Part shown: one piece after another, positions 16,315 through 24,390 of the stretch
Numbering within the stretch: the stretch's first letter is position 1
How the letters are laid out: every line of letters begins with the position of its first letter
Assembly (NCBI GenBank): GCA_025559845.1
Contig: CP048471.1
Span: 1 to 64,000 of the forward strand
Source of the DNA: Agrobacterium tumefaciens
GTDB lineage: Bacteria > Pseudomonadota > Alphaproteobacteria > Rhizobiales > Rhizobiaceae
Length of the DNA: 64,000 nt
Reading direction: 5' to 3'
The notes under the pieces: generated by a model
Told to the model about the DNA's origin: nothing
Seen by the model: the letters and a program-made list of their open reading frames with translations, nothing else
Databases searched by the model: none
Position numbers and translations under genes: made by a program

Positions 16315-17924
16315 TAGGCCGTGCAGATTTCAGATATATTAACTTGAAAGCTGTGGCTGGAGCAGGGCTTTTCTCTGTCATCGCCTTTCTTGCTTTCATC
16401 CTGCCTGATCATCCTGACGCGCTTGTTCCAGGCGCATTTGCACGCTTGCCACTGGAATTGCCGATTGTTGGTGTTCTCGTGCTGATGACGCGCGGTTCGC
16501 TAAGGCGCAACGTCATCTTTCTTTGCGGTTTTCTGGTTTTTCTGGTTCTTTTCCTCAAGGTGGCGGATATTGGCGTACAGACAGCGTTCCAGCGGTCGTT
16601 CAATCCTTATCTTGATGTAAAGATGCTGGCTGATGGCTGGCATTTGATATCCGGCGCGATAGGAACAATCTCGGCCTTGATTGCTCTAGTCGGCGGCATT
16701 GTCCTCATCCTGCTGATCGTCGCAGTTTTTCTTATATCGCTTCGGCAGATGTCTGACGCCCGTGGAGGTGTACGGAGAATGCTTCTTGGGCTTTTTACAA
16801 GTTTAATTGCGGTGGGTGGAGGCATTATGCTCCTTGATAAGCCGCCTGTCGATTTGCGAACACCCAGCTATCTCGCGGGAAGGCTCAGTCTCGTCGCCCG
16901 TTCGGTTGCGGATATGAGAAGGTTCGAAAAGCAACTCAAGTCTGCCCTTGGCCCGCAGGATGGAAAAGATCTATTCAAAGCTGTAAAGGGCAAGGACGTG
17001 ATACTTGTCTTCGTAGAGTCCTATGGCCACTCCGCCATTGAGGACCCGCGATACTCCGATATAACCTCATCCCGTCTCTCATCGATCCAGCGCCAGATCG
17101 ACTCGACAGGGCTTCATGCAGCAAGCGGCTGGGTCGCTTCACCCACCGTCGGGGGGCTGAGCTGGCTGGCTCACGGCACATTGCTTTCCGGCCTTTGGGT
17201 TGACAGCCAGGCGCGCTACGACCGCCTTATGATCAGCCAGCAGCCGAGCTTGAACCGGCTGTTTTCGCAGGCTGGTTGGCACACGGTCGCTGTCATGCCT
17301 GCCATCACGATGGCTTGGCCTGAGGCAGGTTATTTCGGCTATGACCAGATTCTTGCAGCCTCGGATCTTGGATACCGCGGAGAACCATTCAACTGGGTGA
17401 CCATGCCGGATCAGTATACTTTATCCGCGTTTGATCGACTGGCAGTGGAGCCCGCCCATGGCCGTGCACAGAACGTCATGGCGGAGATAGCCCTCATCTC
17501 CAGCCACGCACCATGGATGCCCGTACCAAGACTTATTGATTGGAAAGATATCGGCGATGGCACGACCTTCAATGTTCAGGCAACAAGCGGCGATCCTCCT
17601 TCCGTTGTCTGGGCGAAGCCTGAGCGGGTGCGTGACCAGTACATTCAAACAATCGATTATTCGCTGGCGACATTAGGAGAATTCATTGCACATCAGCGAA
17701 AGGGTGCAATCTACGTCATACTCGGTGATCACCAGCCTGCCTCTATCATTACCGGGCCGGGTGCCTCACGTGCAGTACCGGTTCATATCGTCACAGACGA
17801 TTCTGAGCTCATTGCGCGGTTCATCAGACAAGGCTTTACTGCAGGGATGATACCTAGCGACACTACGCAACATTGGCTCATGAACGAACTTCGCAAGATA
17901 TTGATTGATGCGTTCAGCAAGTAA
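16305..17924 (+). CDS. Membrane sulfatase-superfamily protein (LTA-synthase-like)
   Basis: A 539-residue protein with four or five N-terminal membrane helices (to about residue 175) followed by an alkaline-phosphatase/sulfatase-like extracytoplasmic domain. Landmarks are KDVILVFVESYGHSAIED (metal ligand and region of the nucleophile), GGLSWLAHGTLLSGLW (nucleophile-type S/T loop), MPAITMAWPEAGYFGYDQI and ILGDHQPASIITG (GDH metal-binding motif). Homologues include lipoteichoic acid synthase and phosphoethanolamine or phosphoglycerol transferases. The GTG start has AAGGAG upstream. The substrate may be the product of the CDP-alcohol transferase in the same cluster (inference). Confidence 0.85.
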   Translation: MVTIGRADFRYINLKAVAGAGLFSVIAFLAFILPDHPDALVPGAFARLPLELPIVGVLVLMTRGSLRRNVIFLCGFLVFLVLFLKVADIGVQTAFQRSFNPYLDVKMLADGWHLISGAIGTISALIALVGGIVLILLIVAVFLISLRQMSDARGGVRRMLLGLFTSLIAVGGGIMLLDKPPVDLRTPSYLAGRLSLVARSVADMRRFEKQLKSALGPQDGKDLFKAVKGKDVILVFVESYGHSAIEDPRYSDITSSRLSSIQRQIDSTGLHAASGWVASPTVGGLSWLAHGTLLSGLWVDSQARYDRLMISQQPSLNRLFSQAGWHTVAVMPAITMAWPEAGYFGYDQILAASDLGYRGEPFNWVTMPDQYTLSAFDRLAVEPAHGRAQNVMAEIALISSHAPWMPVPRLIDWKDIGDGTTFNVQATSGDPPSVVWAKPERVRDQYIQTIDYSLATLGEFIAHQRKGAIYVILGDHQPASIITGPGASRAVPVHIVTDDSELIARFIRQGFTAGMIPSDTTQHWLMNELRKILIDAFSK

Positions 17925-18740
17925 GGCCATGCCGGCTTTGCGTCACAAACGTAGGGGAAGCTCCGATCGAGAGAAAATCAACACCCTTGGATTACCGTGG
18001 GCGTTCGGCATAGCCATTGCGTAGAGTATCAACCTCGTTTCGAAGTAGCGTAACGCATTTGCCTTTCAGGGCCCCGCATCTGCAATGGATTGCACCACGT
18101 TGACGGATTGGTCCTGCAGTATTCGCCCCTTTTTCGTCAGTTGTTGCAACAGCACGTGCCAAGCAAACGCCATGTTTATTCAGATTGTCGATAGAAAAGT
18201 CCTGCAGCCTCAGCCCGGGCAGACAGCAACTGGATGATTTCTTGATCTTGGGCTTGAGACTGCCTTCCATGCCATCGACGCGGCGAGCGGGGCCGGTGGG
18301 ACAGTCTTCATCTCTCGCAGGCCCTTCTCTACAAACTACACTCAGATATCGCTGTTTATAGCATCGCGTTCTTATTGGGCGCGAAGTCTCTGCATGCGTC
18401 CATCGGGTTGCATACGAACGCGTGGCCAATGAAATCAATATCTCGCGAACCCGATCCCGAGACGAGTCGTTTATGTCGGGCTTCCATCGGATTCACCTCC
18501 CGTCGAACCAGCATGTCGGAAATCTCACGCCGTAGTGCTCTGGAACATTTAGGTCCTTGCGATGTGCTGCGGCGGAACCATCTGTGTAAGATCGTGCCGT
18601 CAATGGAGCGAGGCATTCGTTTCCTCCCGAAAGCAACGGTTGACTTATCCCTAGTGCGGTCTACTTGCTCTAAGTGCTGTACATCGCCCTTGCGGCTTGA
18701 TCTCAATCCTTTCCCTACTGGCTGTCGTCAAACTCCAGCG
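17925..18740. other. Intergenic region, no gene recognised
   Basis: About 815 bp between the sulfatase-like gene and the secretion operon. Frames of 110-250 codons are open on both strands but have no ribosome site, no family signature and an atypical residue mix (rich in R, S and C), so I treat them as chance. It may hold degraded sequence. Confidence 0.45.
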
Positions 18741-20051
18741 TCATTCTTCACGAAAGGCTTTCATGACCTGGTCTGTGAATGGCTTCGTCAGGTAGGACCA
18801 CGCGGAGCGCTCAGCCGTGTGAACGAAGACCTCGATTGGCATGCCAGGCATGAGTTTGAGGTCTCTAATGACCTCCTGTTGGTCGATCATGTCAACTGTC
18901 GCGAGATAGTAAGGTTGCCCAGTCGTCTTGTCGACAACGGTTGCTGCTGCAACGAACTCGACGATCCCATACACCTCGGGAGTGGTTGCACTATTAAACG
19001 CGGTCAACCTCATCCTGGCGGCCTGCCCAGGTGTGACGCGATCAACGTCCGCCGGCGGGACCCGGAATTCGACCTTCATGTCGTCAGTTTTGGGAACGAC
19101 CGACATAATGGTCGCTCCTGATCCTATAACGCCGTTGATTGTATGGATTTGCAGATCATAGACAAAGCCATCAACAGGTGCACGGACTTCCATTCGCGAC
19201 AGTCGGTCATGTGCTGCGATCTCTCGTTCTCCAAGTTCGGCGAGCTTGGATTCTATTGAAACAATCTCTTTCTGAGTTTCGGAGCGCGTCGTCTGGTCTA
19301 TGGAGAGAAGCTTGATGCGTAATTCACTAATCTCTCCTTCAGCTTCCGCCACACGGGCTGCCACTTCGCCGCTGGTCCCATCGATGCGGGCTACCTGTTT
19401 CTGAAGGTCGCGAAATTCTGATAGCTTGATCAACCCGCCTTTGGCGAGCCTCTCGCTGACGCTGATCTCTTCGGTGATGATCTTCTTTTCAACTTCGTTC
19501 GCTTTTCTCTGCGAAATCAAACCGTCAATCTGGTCTTCGAGCTGGGAGATTTGCAGTTCCAACTGCTGTTTCTGATTGAGGATCATTCGGCGGTTTTCCT
19601 GAAACAGCTTCGTTTCGTTATGCGCCAGCTCAGGGACGATGGAACCGTCAGAAAATGCAATAGTGTCCTTCCCGTCGCGCTCGGCCTCTAGGCGGATTTT
19701 CATCGCCCTAAGCTGGGCGAGTTGGCTTCGGATGATCGTCAGTTCAACCCGGGTCTGTGTCTCGTCAAACCGGAGAAGTACATCACCAGCCTTTACTGTG
19801 TCTCCATTGGCGACAGGAATGTCAGCGACAATCCCGCCATCACGGTGCTGGATTGTCTTGACCTGATCAGGGACGACGAGCTGACCTTGCGCGACAACTG
19901 CACCAGCAAGCTTTGCCTGGACCGCCCAACCACCGACACCAAACACCAGGAATGCTGCCAGAACGCCCGAAACGATGACGCGTGGCGCGATGCCGAACGA
20001 TATGGCTTCCGATCGCGCCTGATTGTCTGTGTTTTTGTTTTCATACATCAT
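18741..20051 (-). CDS. HlyD-family type I secretion periplasmic adaptor
   Basis: The 436-residue membrane-fusion protein has a short cytoplasmic N-terminus, one membrane helix (VIVSGVLAAFLVFGVGGWAV) and a lipoyl half-motif (VVPDQVKTIQHRDGGIVADI, NGDTVKAGDVLLRFDETQ). A long coiled coil follows at about residues 95-260, then the second lipoyl half and beta-barrel (MEVRAPVDGFVYDLQIHTINGVI, KVEFRVPPADVDRVTPGQAARMRL). The length and the C-terminal MPIEVFV...TERSAWSYLTKPF segment match the PrtE/HasE type. It links the ABC exporter to an outer-membrane TolC-type protein, which is not encoded here. It is the last gene of the secretion operon. Confidence 0.95.
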   Translation of the reverse strand: MMYENKNTDNQARSEAISFGIAPRVIVSGVLAAFLVFGVGGWAVQAKLAGAVVAQGQLVVPDQVKTIQHRDGGIVADIPVANGDTVKAGDVLLRFDETQTRVELTIIRSQLAQLRAMKIRLEAERDGKDTIAFSDGSIVPELAHNETKLFQENRRMILNQKQQLELQISQLEDQIDGLISQRKANEVEKKIITEEISVSERLAKGGLIKLSEFRDLQKQVARIDGTSGEVAARVAEAEGEISELRIKLLSIDQTTRSETQKEIVSIESKLAELGEREIAAHDRLSRMEVRAPVDGFVYDLQIHTINGVIGSGATIMSVVPKTDDMKVEFRVPPADVDRVTPGQAARMRLTAFNSATTPEVYGIVEFVAAATVVDKTTGQPYYLATVDMIDQQEVIRDLKLMPGMPIEVFVHTAERSAWSYLTKPFTDQVMKAFREE

Positions 20052-20089
20052 CTCAGCACACTCCCCGATATGGCTTTTCGCCTTTTTTG

Positions 20090-22435
20090 TTACGCCCGTG
20101 CGAATCCTGCGTCCTCAACACGAGCCGCAAGAATGAAATCATCTTCTGTCAATGTCTGATGGCTGTAGATCAGCAGCTCGAGATCGTCCTGTTCGCCTGC
20201 AAGATCAATGACGGCGCGAACAATGGCTGTGTCGCCATCTGCAAACTCGCTGTAAAGGCGGATGCGCCGCACATCCTGCTGATCATCGATCTCACCCATG
20301 ATGCGGTCGAACATCAGGCCGCCGATTTCATCAGCGAGATCGGAAAGATCGATCCTATCGCCTATCTGGAAGTCTAATATCTTGTCAGTTCCTTGCCCAC
20401 TGTTGGACACGGCTTCCACAGAGCGGAAAATGAAGACGTCGTTGCCCGCGCCACCCGTCAAAAAATTGATATCCGAATTGGCGACCAGAACGTCGTCGCC
20501 GAGCCCGGCAATGGCGACTTCGAAGCCCTCCAGTTGATCCGTCCCTATCTCAACCCCCGTTGCTGTGCCACCTTCAAGGTCAATGATGACTGCCGTAATT
20601 GTCGCGGAAGCGTCGTAGGTATCGATCCCTTCTCCGCCGGAATATTGATCATCGCCATCGCTTGATCCGTCGCTCGTGTAGAGAACGACTACCGTATCAT
20701 CGCCAGCGCCACCATTGACGATATCGCTGCCGCTGCCTGCGGTTAGTCGATCGTCGCCGGTTCCTCCGATCAGGAGATTATTCCCGTCATCGCCGGTCAA
20801 CGTGTCGTTTCCACTGCCGCCGATTGCAGCCTCGAATCCAACGACCTGATCTGTTCCAATCTCAGAACCCGATGCAGTCTCGGCGGCAAGGTCAACGACC
20901 ACTGCTTCAGAAGCCGACGATGCGTCATACGTGTCGAAGCCATCGCCGCCAGAATATGTGTCGTTACCATCGCTAACGGCATTGAGCTGTACTGGTGCTC
21001 GCGCCTCCTCGTGTCCAGGGCCAACGACGATGGTGTCGTTGCCGGCTCCAGCGACTACCGCGTCGTTGCCGAGACCGCCCGACAGCATGTCGTTGCCGTC
21101 ACCGCCATCGAGCAGGTCATCCCCAACATCTCCGGAAAGGCGGTCGTTGCCTGCGTCTCCGAAGATATGGTCATTGCCGGATCCCCCACTGACAATGTCA
21201 TCGCCATCACCTCCGGACACGATGTCAGCGCCTTCTTCGCCATAAATCTCGTCGTTTCCTTCACCACCAAAAATGACGTCGTCACCCTCGCCACCGAAGA
21301 TCCGGTCGTGGCCGCTCTCGCCATAGATGGTGTCGTTTCCAGTCCCTCCGATAAGCGTGTCATTCCCATCGCCGCCATAAATGACGTCGTTGTTCTCGCG
21401 CCCGTAGACAATGTCGTCCCCATCGAGGGCTGCAATTATGTCTTCCTCGGGGGTTCCCAGTAGGACATCATCGTCATTGGTACCTTCAACGGCGTGTGGC
21501 GCCGCTTTTACGAGGTCCAGCATCGCCGTCCCCAGCACAGCTCCGGTTCCATCGCTAATGCCATATGTGAAGGTGACTTCACCTGTGTAGCCACGCTCAG
21601 GTGTGTACAGCCATTTACCGTCGCCATAGCTCTGTATGACGCCAGACGAAACCTGCAGGTTTCGGATCGACAAGGTGTCGCCATCCGGGTCGGTCGCAGC
21701 CGATGCCAAATTATCAAGAAGGATCAGTGCAGAAAGGTTCATCAAGCCACTGCCTAGCAGCACCCGTCCCGCAACCACGGGCAATCTGTTCGGGCGTGTA
21801 TTGCTTGTAGGAGGCGAACTGCCTCCAGTTGACGGCAGATCGTGGCCTTTCGGATTTTCATCTGAACGCGGTGCTTCAGTTGAAATGCCGCCACCTTCCC
21901 ACCGGTCGCTTTCGTGCCAGACGATCGGGGTTTCGTTGCCCAAAGCGCCGAGTCGCGTCAAAGGCTCAAAGTAACCGCTGACCCGATGATTGTCGTTTGC
22001 GGAAAGCGATTGAAGGAACGAACGAAAGGTATGATTTTCGAGATTGAGGTCGACCCTTGCGTGGAACGTGGAGGGTAACTGGATGCCTTCCGCGAAATAC
22101 CTTACCTTCCGTTCGGCACGGCCAGCTTCCTCTGCAACCTGGCGAAGATACGCGGCGACTTCCTCAATAATGTCGATGTTTGTCGAAGCATCGTTCGAAC
22201 TCGCGACGGTTTCGGCAGTGGAGTCTTGAATTTGTCGTTCATCCGGCGAATCCGGCGCCTCGACGTGCGTTTCGGAATGAAGCTTTCCAAAAAAAGCGCC
22301 GATCGCGGCAAATGCGATTACCGGGCTCACAATGCTCCAGTAGCGCGGGGCTGGTTTTTCCTGAACCTCAAAGCGGTTCTTTGGCGCTATGGAGGCTGCT
22401 ACGTCAGGCAGCCCAAGAACAAGTTTGTCTTCCAT
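20090..22435 (-). CDS. RTX protein with N-terminal membrane anchor and cadherin-like domain
   Basis: A 781-residue protein. Residues about 31-51 (YWSIVSPVIAFAAIGAFFG) form a single predicted membrane helix, unusual for a type I substrate. A helical segment with EVAAYLRQVAEEAGRAERKV follows. A cadherin-like/Ig domain lies around residues 240-310 (DPDGDTLSIRNLQVSSGVI, GDGKWLYTPERGYTG, FTYGISDGTG). From about 320 to 700 there are many calcium-binding GGxGxDxxx nonapeptides (GGDGNDTLIGGTGNDTIYGE and similar). The C-terminus (LEGFEVAIAG, TGGAGNDVFIFRS, ILDFQIGDRIDLSDL) resembles the M10/serralysin secretion signal region. It is encoded between the ABC exporter and the adaptor genes with gaps of 47 and 38 bp. 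Confidence 0.9.
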   Translation of the reverse strand: MEDKLVLGLPDVAASIAPKNRFEVQEKPAPRYWSIVSPVIAFAAIGAFFGKLHSETHVEAPDSPDERQIQDSTAETVASSNDASTNIDIIEEVAAYLRQVAEEAGRAERKVRYFAEGIQLPSTFHARVDLNLENHTFRSFLQSLSANDNHRVSGYFEPLTRLGALGNETPIVWHESDRWEGGGISTEAPRSDENPKGHDLPSTGGSSPPTSNTRPNRLPVVAGRVLLGSGLMNLSALILLDNLASAATDPDGDTLSIRNLQVSSGVIQSYGDGKWLYTPERGYTGEVTFTYGISDGTGAVLGTAMLDLVKAAPHAVEGTNDDDVLLGTPEEDIIAALDGDDIVYGRENNDVIYGGDGNDTLIGGTGNDTIYGESGHDRIFGGEGDDVIFGGEGNDEIYGEEGADIVSGGDGDDIVSGGSGNDHIFGDAGNDRLSGDVGDDLLDGGDGNDMLSGGLGNDAVVAGAGNDTIVVGPGHEEARAPVQLNAVSDGNDTYSGGDGFDTYDASSASEAVVVDLAAETASGSEIGTDQVVGFEAAIGGSGNDTLTGDDGNNLLIGGTGDDRLTAGSGSDIVNGGAGDDTVVVLYTSDGSSDGDDQYSGGEGIDTYDASATITAVIIDLEGGTATGVEIGTDQLEGFEVAIAGLGDDVLVANSDINFLTGGAGNDVFIFRSVEAVSNSGQGTDKILDFQIGDRIDLSDLADEIGGLMFDRIMGEIDDQQDVRRIRLYSEFADGDTAIVRAVIDLAGEQDDLELLIYSHQTLTEDDFILAARVEDAGFARA

Positions 22436-22482
22436 TGTCTGTTCTCCCTCCTGTTGCCTCTATGCGTTGCAACGGAACAAAT

Positions 22483-24219
22483 TCATTCTGCCGGAGTATT
22501 GCCTGACGACGCCTGGACGCGTGTATGTTCTGAGCGAAGCAACTGTGGTTGTGGGCCTTTCACGACTTCGTCCTTTGGACCGAACGCTACGAGCTTGCCG
22601 TTCTGGACAACGCCGACCATGTCTGCAGATTGCAGTGCGCTTGGGCGGTGGGCGACGACCACCACAATCCCGCCGCGACAGCGCACTGCGGCAATCGCTT
22701 TCATCAGTGCTTCTTCACCTTCGGCATCGAGATTGGAGTTCGGTTCGTCGAGTACGACAAGAAACGGGCTGCCATACAACGCCCTTGCAAGCCCGATACG
22801 TTGGCGCTGACCGGCGGAAAGCGACATGCCATTCGGTCCGAGCTCCGTTTGATAGCCATTCGGCAGGCGAACGATCATGTCGTGGATGCCTGCTGCCCTT
22901 GCGGCCTGGAGGATCGTGCGCGCCTCCGGCGTTTCGGAAAACCGCGAAATATTCTCGGCGATGGTTCCATCCATCAGACAGACGTCCTGGGGCAGATAGC
23001 CGACATGTTCGCTGAAGAAGGTTGAAGGCCATTGCTTGAGATCCGCACCGTCAACGCGAACTGAGCCGCGAAGTGTCGGCCAGATGCCGAGGATGGATCG
23101 GGCAAGGGTCGTTTTCCCGCCACCGCTCGGGCCGATCAACGCAAGCGCCTGGCCAGCCTTCAGCTCAAAGCTAACATCACTCAACAGAACCGCACCGCTA
23201 TGGGGCGCGACGGTTGTGATACCTTCAACGGTCAATGTTTCCTTTGGAGCGGGAAGGTTCAAAAGTGCTGTCTTGTCGTCGAGAACAGCCAGCGTTTCTT
23301 TCAGGCGCGCATGACTGCGCCTAGCCGAGACCATTCCCTTCCACTGCGCGATTGCTTGATCGACCGGTGCAAGTGCGCGTGCGGTCACTATCGAAGATGC
23401 GATGATCGAACCAGCCGACAATTCACCTTTGATTGTGAGATATGCGCCAAGCCCGAGAATTGCGGATTGCAGCATCATTCTCAGTACCTTCGACAGGCCT
23501 GAGAATGTCCCGGAGATATCGGATGTCTTGGTTTGCGTATCCAGATGACGCCGATTGGCGCGCTCAAAACGGCTGACGGCCCGATCAGCGATGCCCATTG
23601 AGTGCATGATATCGCTGTTTCGCGCATTGGAATCTATGACTGCATTTCGCAGGACCGTCGACTTCAGCATCTCTTTGGCGTGACGACGTGTCAGAAGTTC
23701 CGTGCACAGCGTCAAAAGGCCGAGGACCACGGCTCCCCCAACTGTCAGCATGCCGAGCATCGGGTGAAGAAGCCAAACGAATACGAGGTAGATTGGCATC
23801 CAGGGCAGATCGAACAGCGCAATTAGTCCGGGGCTCGCTAGAAAGCCGCGGATCGTATCGACGTCCCGCCCACGCTCTGTCGCTTCAGCCGTGGAGTAAC
23901 CATAGCGCGGCATGTCAATGACGACTTTGTGGGCGAGTGGGGCCAGTTGAGTATCCAGTCTTGCCCCAAGCCTCACCAAGATCTGTGAGCGCAAAATATC
24001 AAAGAGACCCTGGAAAAGATAAAGGCCAATTGCTAGGCCAGACAATGCAACAAGCGTCGACACGCTTCCGCTGGTCAACGCACGGTCATAGATCTGGAGC
24101 ATGTAAAAGGCGCCGGTCAGGGCCAGAATATTGATGATGCCGGACAGGCCGAAGACAAACATCATCAAGCCACCTAAGCCATTTATTTGGTTTTCTTTTT
24201 TGTTGCAGGTGCCACTCAT
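22483..24219 (-). CDS. Type I secretion ABC transporter (PrtD/HasD-like), permease-ATPase fusion
   Basis: The 578-residue protein has an N-terminal six-helix exporter domain (LMMFVFGLSGIINILALTGA first) and a C-terminal ATPase. Walker A is GPSGGGKTTL (about residue 362), the signature LSAGQRQRIGLARAL, and Walker B FLVVLDEPNSNLD. The start was set at 24219 because GGGGGAA lies eight bases upstream and the resulting length matches PrtD-type transporters; an in-frame upstream ATG would add 33 unusual residues. It energises export of RTX proteins, presumably the giant peroxidase upstream and perhaps the RTX protein downstream. Confidence 0.95.
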   Translation of the reverse strand: MSGTCNKKENQINGLGGLMMFVFGLSGIINILALTGAFYMLQIYDRALTSGSVSTLVALSGLAIGLYLFQGLFDILRSQILVRLGARLDTQLAPLAHKVVIDMPRYGYSTAEATERGRDVDTIRGFLASPGLIALFDLPWMPIYLVFVWLLHPMLGMLTVGGAVVLGLLTLCTELLTRRHAKEMLKSTVLRNAVIDSNARNSDIMHSMGIADRAVSRFERANRRHLDTQTKTSDISGTFSGLSKVLRMMLQSAILGLGAYLTIKGELSAGSIIASSIVTARALAPVDQAIAQWKGMVSARRSHARLKETLAVLDDKTALLNLPAPKETLTVEGITTVAPHSGAVLLSDVSFELKAGQALALIGPSGGGKTTLARSILGIWPTLRGSVRVDGADLKQWPSTFFSEHVGYLPQDVCLMDGTIAENISRFSETPEARTILQAARAAGIHDMIVRLPNGYQTELGPNGMSLSAGQRQRIGLARALYGSPFLVVLDEPNSNLDAEGEEALMKAIAAVRCRGGIVVVVAHRPSALQSADMVGVVQNGKLVAFGPKDEVVKGPQPQLLRSEHTRVQASSGNTPAE

Positions 24220-24315
24220 CTGAAATTCCCCCTGGAAACTTTGCCGACATTCGGCGTTAAGTTCGCGGCATATCGTGGAGTGATTTGGTTGATCCAAGAC
24301 ATCCCATTTCAGTTG

Positions 24316-24381
24316 CAACGCCGGTGCCAGTCCTCACCGGCGTTGGGAAGTTAAAGCGAACGGGAGATATCCCCGTTCGCT
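24316..24381 (-). terminator. Two tandem hairpins between peroxidase and exporter genes
   Basis: Reading with the gene, AGCGAACGGG/CCCGTTCGCT (10 bp, followed by TTTAACTT) comes first. CAACGCCGGTG/CACCGGCGTTG (11 bp) follows. They occupy most of the 170-bp gap and could terminate or attenuate transcription, lowering exporter expression relative to substrate. Confidence 0.65.
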
Positions 24382-24390
24382 CGCGGTTGG

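Noticed and set aside
18375..19121. Plus-strand frame of 248 codons
   Set aside because: It overlaps the HlyD-type gene and has no ribosome site or recognisable domain.
20700..21450. CRISPR-like or tandem DNA repeat array
   Set aside because: The periodicity is explained by GGxGxD codons of the RTX protein on the minus strand.
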